Shown in pieces: positions 15,345 to 18,732 of a DNA stretch of 18,732 nucleotides. This DNA comes from an uncultured Clostridia bacterium (GTDB lineage: Bacteria; Bacillota; Clostridia; Oscillospirales; Acutalibacteraceae). The first letter of the stretch is position 1. Each line of letters starts with the position of its first letter. The notes beneath the pieces were generated by a model. That model was not told the DNA's origin. It did no database searches and saw only the letters and a list, made by a program, of their open reading frames with translations. The position numbers and the translations under genes are program-made. The DNA lies in the NCBI GenBank assembly GCA_937915775.1, contig CALGGQ010000265.1:1-18732 (forward strand), in the 5' to 3' direction.

Positions 15345-18300
15345 CTACTTCGTCTTTATACTTTTAATTTTTGACCATTTGGAATAATACTTCTTACCGT
15401 TAACCACCTTATAAGTGCGTATCCTGAAATAGTACTTTTTATTGCGTTTCAGTTTTTTGATCGATTTGACGGTGGTTTTATAATTCTTAATCGTTATTGT
15501 TTTCTTGCTCTTAAAGCTCTTACTCGTTGCATATTGAATCTGGTATCCGCTGACCTGCTTTGTCCTTTGTTTCCATTTCACCTTAATGCTTTTTTTCGTC
15601 GCTGTTAATGTTGAAATGGCGGTCGTTTTCGGTACAATCGTGAAATACTGTTTTTTAGTACCGCTGTACTTGCCCTTAAACGTAATCTTCACGGAATATC
15701 TGCCAACTTTTTTTCTTCCTTTAGCATATTTAACCGTATAGTACTTTGAAGAAACTGTTTTCCCATTGGCGTCTTTCACAATCACGGCAGGGGTTCGGAC
15801 CTTGCCGTTATAGACATATTTCGTCGTTTTAAGTTTAACGGTTTTTATCGGAGCGGCAGTTTCTTTATTCTCCTCATTATCCTCGCTTGGCTTTATTGGT
15901 TCCGCTGTGCCGGGTTCTGTCGTGGCAGGTTTTGCAGTTGTGGGTTCTATAATACCGGTTTCACCGGCGCTTTGTGTGGGATTAAGTTTAACAGTAATAG
16001 CTTTACAATCAAGTATGACATCGTTGTATTCTTCATCAAAAGTATCCTCTTGGCTGTAACGCATTGCGATGCTTGTCATCACTTCTCGGTCGGTAATAAC
16101 CTTGAATTTTAAAATCAAAACAGTACCGTTTTCGCTAATGGCGCCTGATCCCGTCCAAAGAACGTCAAATTCGCCGATTTTGTTTCCTATATTGTTTTCA
16201 AAATTGCCGACAAATGCTGCATTTGACGTAACCGATATGATTTCAAGTTCGGAGGGATTATATTCAAAATGAAGCATATAACCCATAATCCCATGGTTAT
16301 TGCTGATTTTAACAGGAACAGTCACAATATCGTTTTGTTTCGCGGTTACTTCATCCGCATATAGTACTGCCGCTTCTCTGCTTGCGGAGGGTTTTACCGT
16401 TATTGTGCAGCCTTTGCAGAAAACGCCTTCTGTAGCGGCACTTAATTCGAAAGAATAATCTTTGGAAATTGCCTGCTCCTTACTCTTGAACGTGACAGTT
16501 ACAAATGCTGTATGATTCATCGCGGAAGTAATGTTGCTAATCTTTAAGGCTATATTCCCATTATTGTTTTCACATACGATATTGGCAGCACTGTCTGCTG
16601 AAACAAACTCAAATATCTCCGCTTGATATGACAGGGTTAACTGCATTGCGCTAAGTGCTTTTAACTCAGAAAGATTAAGAGCAACTGAGCAGTTATCTCC
16701 GGCAGCAACATCATTTGTGCTTGCTGTTATCTTGGCATAGTTTGAATAATGATTATTTACAATGGTGATTTCGGCGTCATGACAGTCTAAGATAACATCA
16801 TCATAGTTCTCGTCAAATGTATCCTGTTGAGAATAATTCAATTCTACTGTTGTTTTCCCGCTCGCCGTCGAAGCAACATTAAAATTCACATAAAACAGTA
16901 TTCCGTTTCCTGTGTTTTTTGTTGTCCCCGACCAATAAATCTTAAAAGAGCCGTCATCGGCGTCGCCTTCAATATTATCCTGCAGTCCGCTGCCGAGAAC
17001 ATCGCCATAATCAACAGAAACAATTAACGACGAATTATTACTACTATTTTTATCATAATAAAAATAATAAGGACAAATATCATAACAGTTTTTATAGTCA
17101 TTTAAATTCATTTCATAACTATAATTTTGTTTACATTCTATACAATTATGATTATTTTCTTCTCCACCTATATCACATTTTTCACAAGATATATAACATG
17201 ATTTATAATATAAATCACTTTTATTTAAATAATATCCTTCTGGAGCAGAAGGACAATATTTATATAAATCTAAATCTAAAGGACATTTACAATTTCTTTC
17301 AATAATATTAATATTATTATAATCTCCTTTTAAACAATCATTATAACATTTACCATCATATAAAAATTCTGAATCATTATCACATCTCTCTTTACATTGT
17401 CCATTTTGGCCTATTACTTTTTGCTTTTCGAGCCAATTATCTCCACAAAATATTGTTGAGCATTTAATTTCTTTTATTAATCCTGATATTATTGGATTTA
17501 TTGTTTCATTAATACAAATAACAACATTTTCTGGAATATTTTTGAACATATCTTTAGTTGTGTCATTATTAATTTTATTATTTTCTTTAAAATTTTCAAG
17601 ATTAATATATTTTAATTTATAACAATCTTCAAACATATGTATAGGTTTATTTACATTATCAATATATAAATTTTTTAAATTTAAAGAAGTTAAAGAAACA
17701 CATCCTGCAAACATATTATCAGCATATAAAACACTTTTGAAAATAGGCAAATCAACAGAAATTAGGGAAGAACAATTTTTAAATGATGAGTCAATTCCTC
17801 TTAACTGAGATGTATTAAAATTTGATATATTTATATAAGTCAAATTTATACACCCAAAAAATAAAGATGGCATATATATTAAGTTTGAAGTATCAAACCC
17901 AGATAAATTTATATTAGTCAAATTTTTACAATTCAGAAACATACGAGACATATCTTTAACATTTGAGGTAATAAAATTTGATAGATTTAAAGACTCTAAA
18001 GAATAACAATCAGCAAACATATATGACATATTTTGCACTTTAGAAGTATCGAAATTTGATAAATTTATTGATTTCAAATTAGAACAACCCTTAAATACAA
18101 AGTTCATCATAGTCACTCCGGATGTATCAAAATTGGATAAATCAACATAAACTAAAGAACTACAATAACTAAATAATTGATCTATCCATCTCAAATCAGG
18201 CCCTCCGAATTTTCCGAAAATGACAGAAGTTAAAGAGATACAATTATAAAACATCATTCCCGTAGAAAGTATTTTTGAATCAATATTAAATTCAGTTAAA

Positions 18301-18662
18301 TTAATTTCGGTAATATTAATACACCCTCTAAACATATTTCTTGTATTATTAGCTGTATAAATATTCCATACCATAATTAATGTGTTTTCATTTGGTTGTA
18401 AATTTATTATGTATGAAGTATAATTCATAATTCTATATGTAGCACCATTTTTTATATGTATTTCATCTGGATATTGACCTCCTACTCTAATTAAATCATA
18501 ATTTATAATGTTTTGTTTTCCAGATGATTTTAGTTTTATTGTTATTCTTGATTCGGCTAATAATAAATTAATAGCATTATAACTATTTAAATTGGAAAAA
18601 AATATTATTGATATTATTACTTCTAAAAGAATGGATGAATTATGTTTTGATTTATTTGACAT
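15345..18662 (-). CDS. Chimeric open frame: eukaryote-like DUF285/Cys-rich half joined to a bacterial multi-cohesin protein
   Basis: 1105 residues. Residues 1-543 (18662-17034) are the AT-rich foreign part, described separately. Residues ~544-1105 are bacterial: a cohesin lacking its first ~45 residues (~546-632, from VSVDYGDVLGSGLQDN), a divergent cohesin-type domain (~638-760), a complete cohesin (~762-890, IMGYMLHFEYNPSEL to DTFDEEYNDVILDC), a Thr/Pro/Glu linker (~891-938), an Ig/MBG-like domain (~940-1010) and a very basic Fn3-like domain to the C-terminus (YSKWSKIKSIKTK). The basic end has no LPXTG and may bind wall polymers. In the bacterium the true protein should begin with its own signal peptide and full first cohesin, so its 5' end is missing here. 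First visible gene of the operon. Confidence refers to the bacterial half being a real scaffoldin; that the whole frame is one natural gene is doubtful. Confidence 0.6.
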   Translation of the reverse strand: MSNKSKHNSSILLEVIISIIFFSNLNSYNAINLLLAESRITIKLKSSGKQNIINYDLIRVGGQYPDEIHIKNGATYRIMNYTSYIINLQPNENTLIMVWNIYTANNTRNMFRGCINITEINLTEFNIDSKILSTGMMFYNCISLTSVIFGKFGGPDLRWIDQLFSYCSSLVYVDLSNFDTSGVTMMNFVFKGCSNLKSINLSNFDTSKVQNMSYMFADCYSLESLNLSNFITSNVKDMSRMFLNCKNLTNINLSGFDTSNLIYMPSLFFGCINLTYINISNFNTSQLRGIDSSFKNCSSLISVDLPIFKSVLYADNMFAGCVSLTSLNLKNLYIDNVNKPIHMFEDCYKLKYINLENFKENNKINNDTTKDMFKNIPENVVICINETINPIISGLIKEIKCSTIFCGDNWLEKQKVIGQNGQCKERCDNDSEFLYDGKCYNDCLKGDYNNINIIERNCKCPLDLDLYKYCPSAPEGYYLNKSDLYYKSCYISCEKCDIGGEENNHNCIECKQNYSYEMNLNDYKNCYDICPYYFYYDKNSSNNSSLIVSVDYGDVLGSGLQDNIEGDADDGSFKIYWSGTTKNTGNGILFYVNFNVASTASGKTTVELNYSQQDTFDENYDDVILDCHDAEITIVNNHYSNYAKITASTNDVAAGDNCSVALNLSELKALSAMQLTLSYQAEIFEFVSADSAANIVCENNNGNIALKISNITSAMNHTAFVTVTFKSKEQAISKDYSFELSAATEGVFCKGCTITVKPSASREAAVLYADEVTAKQNDIVTVPVKISNNHGIMGYMLHFEYNPSELEIISVTSNAAFVGNFENNIGNKIGEFDVLWTGSGAISENGTVLILKFKVITDREVMTSIAMRYSQEDTFDEEYNDVILDCKAITVKLNPTQSAGETGIIEPTTAKPATTEPGTAEPIKPSEDNEENKETAAPIKTVKLKTTKYVYNGKVRTPAVIVKDANGKTVSSKYYTVKYAKGRKKVGRYSVKITFKGKYSGTKKQYFTIVPKTTAISTLTATKKSIKVKWKQRTKQVSGYQIQYATSKSFKSKKTITIKNYKTTVKSIKKLKRNKKYYFRIRTYKVVNGKKYYSKWSKIKSIKTK
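17028..17040. other. Composition and homology junction inside a cohesin domain
   Basis: Left of about 17033 the - strand codons are mixed and bacterial (GTT GAT TAT GGC GAT GTT CTC GGC AGC). Right of it they are almost all A/T-ending (TAT TAT TTT TAT TAT GAT AAA AAT). The TCG TCG pair at 17028-17033 is the first bacterial-looking codon pair. The cohesin begins mid-fold here; compare the paralogue in the giant adhesin, where ~45 residues precede the matching PISVTNGTLIQSG. Confidence 0.75.
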
Positions 18663-18732
18663 TTCGATTGGATTTATTTTACTTATTTATTATATTTTTT
18701 AAAAATACTTTTTATTTTTTTAGAAATAGATA
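17034..18732 (-). other. AT-rich, probably eukaryotic segment: DUF285-repeat surface protein with cysteine-rich region
   Basis: One open frame from 18662 codes for 543 residues: an N-terminal hydrophobic signal (~12-30), an N-terminal domain to ~95, then about a dozen DUF285/BspA-type repeats (~95-385) with the consensus MF..C..L..INLSNFDTS.V..M. A cysteine-rich stretch follows (~403-535: GDNWLEKQ, CKERCDND, CYNDCLKG, CEKCDIGG, HNCIECKQNYSYE) like growth-factor-receptor-type repeats. Upstream of the ATG (18663-18732) the sequence is nearly all A and T, with AATCGAAATG and no Shine-Dalgarno. N-glycosylation-type NxS/T sites are abundant. The standard code holds, with no in-frame stop. It resembles surface proteins of AT-rich gut eukaryotes (anaerobic fungi or protists); I cannot name the group from sequence alone. 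An AT-rich Mycoplasma-like bacterium is a less likely source. Confidence 0.6.

Noticed and set aside
17034..18662. Alternative genetic code in the AT-rich segment
   Set aside because: The frame is open under the standard code and no in-frame stop codon needs reassignment.

Overview
Most of the window (about 1-17030) reads as a low-to-mid GC, Gram-positive gut or rumen Clostridia, most likely Ruminococcus-like (Oscillospiraceae). The reasons are strong AGGAGG-type ribosome sites, cohesin and dockerin domains of the style seen in ruminococci, BspA-type leucine-rich repeats, a CAP-domain secreted protein and a MocR-type regulator. The last ~1.7 kb (about 17034-18732) is far richer in A+T, has no Shine-Dalgarno site, and encodes an Asn/Ile/Tyr-rich DUF285-repeat plus cysteine-rich surface protein that looks eukaryotic (an AT-rich gut fungus or protist). 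The two parts meet inside one open reading frame, in the middle of a cohesin domain. I read this as a chimeric contig end or an extraordinary transfer junction, not a normal gene.

Layout. On the + strand there is the 3' part of a MocR/GntR-aminotransferase regulator (1-464), then a promoter, a 98-residue two-helix membrane protein (594-890) and a strong terminator (896-924). Everything else is on the - strand. A CAP-domain secreted protein with a Thr/Lys-rich tail (936-1811) has its own promoter (1841-1870). Upstream of it, ending at a terminator at 1906-1940, lies a co-directional cluster that reads from right to left: a multi-cohesin protein with a basic Ig/Fn3-like C-terminus (bacterial part 15345-17033), a membrane-anchored single-cohesin protein (14163-15329), a 1614-residue secreted matrix protein ending in a two-repeat dockerin (9335-14179), a 2319-residue giant with three LRR blocks, tandem C-type lectin domains, 13 cysteine modules and three cohesin-type domains (2299-9258), and a 104-residue mini-protein with one CxxC module and one dockerin-like loop (1975-2289). 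Spacings of 15 bp, a 17-bp overlap, 76 bp and 9 bp support a single operon.

Inferred function. The operon encodes a non-enzymatic, cellulosome-like cell-surface complex. Cohesins on a membrane anchor and on two large proteins could capture dockerins on the matrix protein and on the mini-protein. The lectin and LRR domains would supply adhesion to glycans or to other cells. No glycoside hydrolase is present, so the system looks like cohesin-dockerin chemistry used for adhesion or matrix building. That is the main biological point of interest. The main technical point is the eukaryote-like end of the contig.
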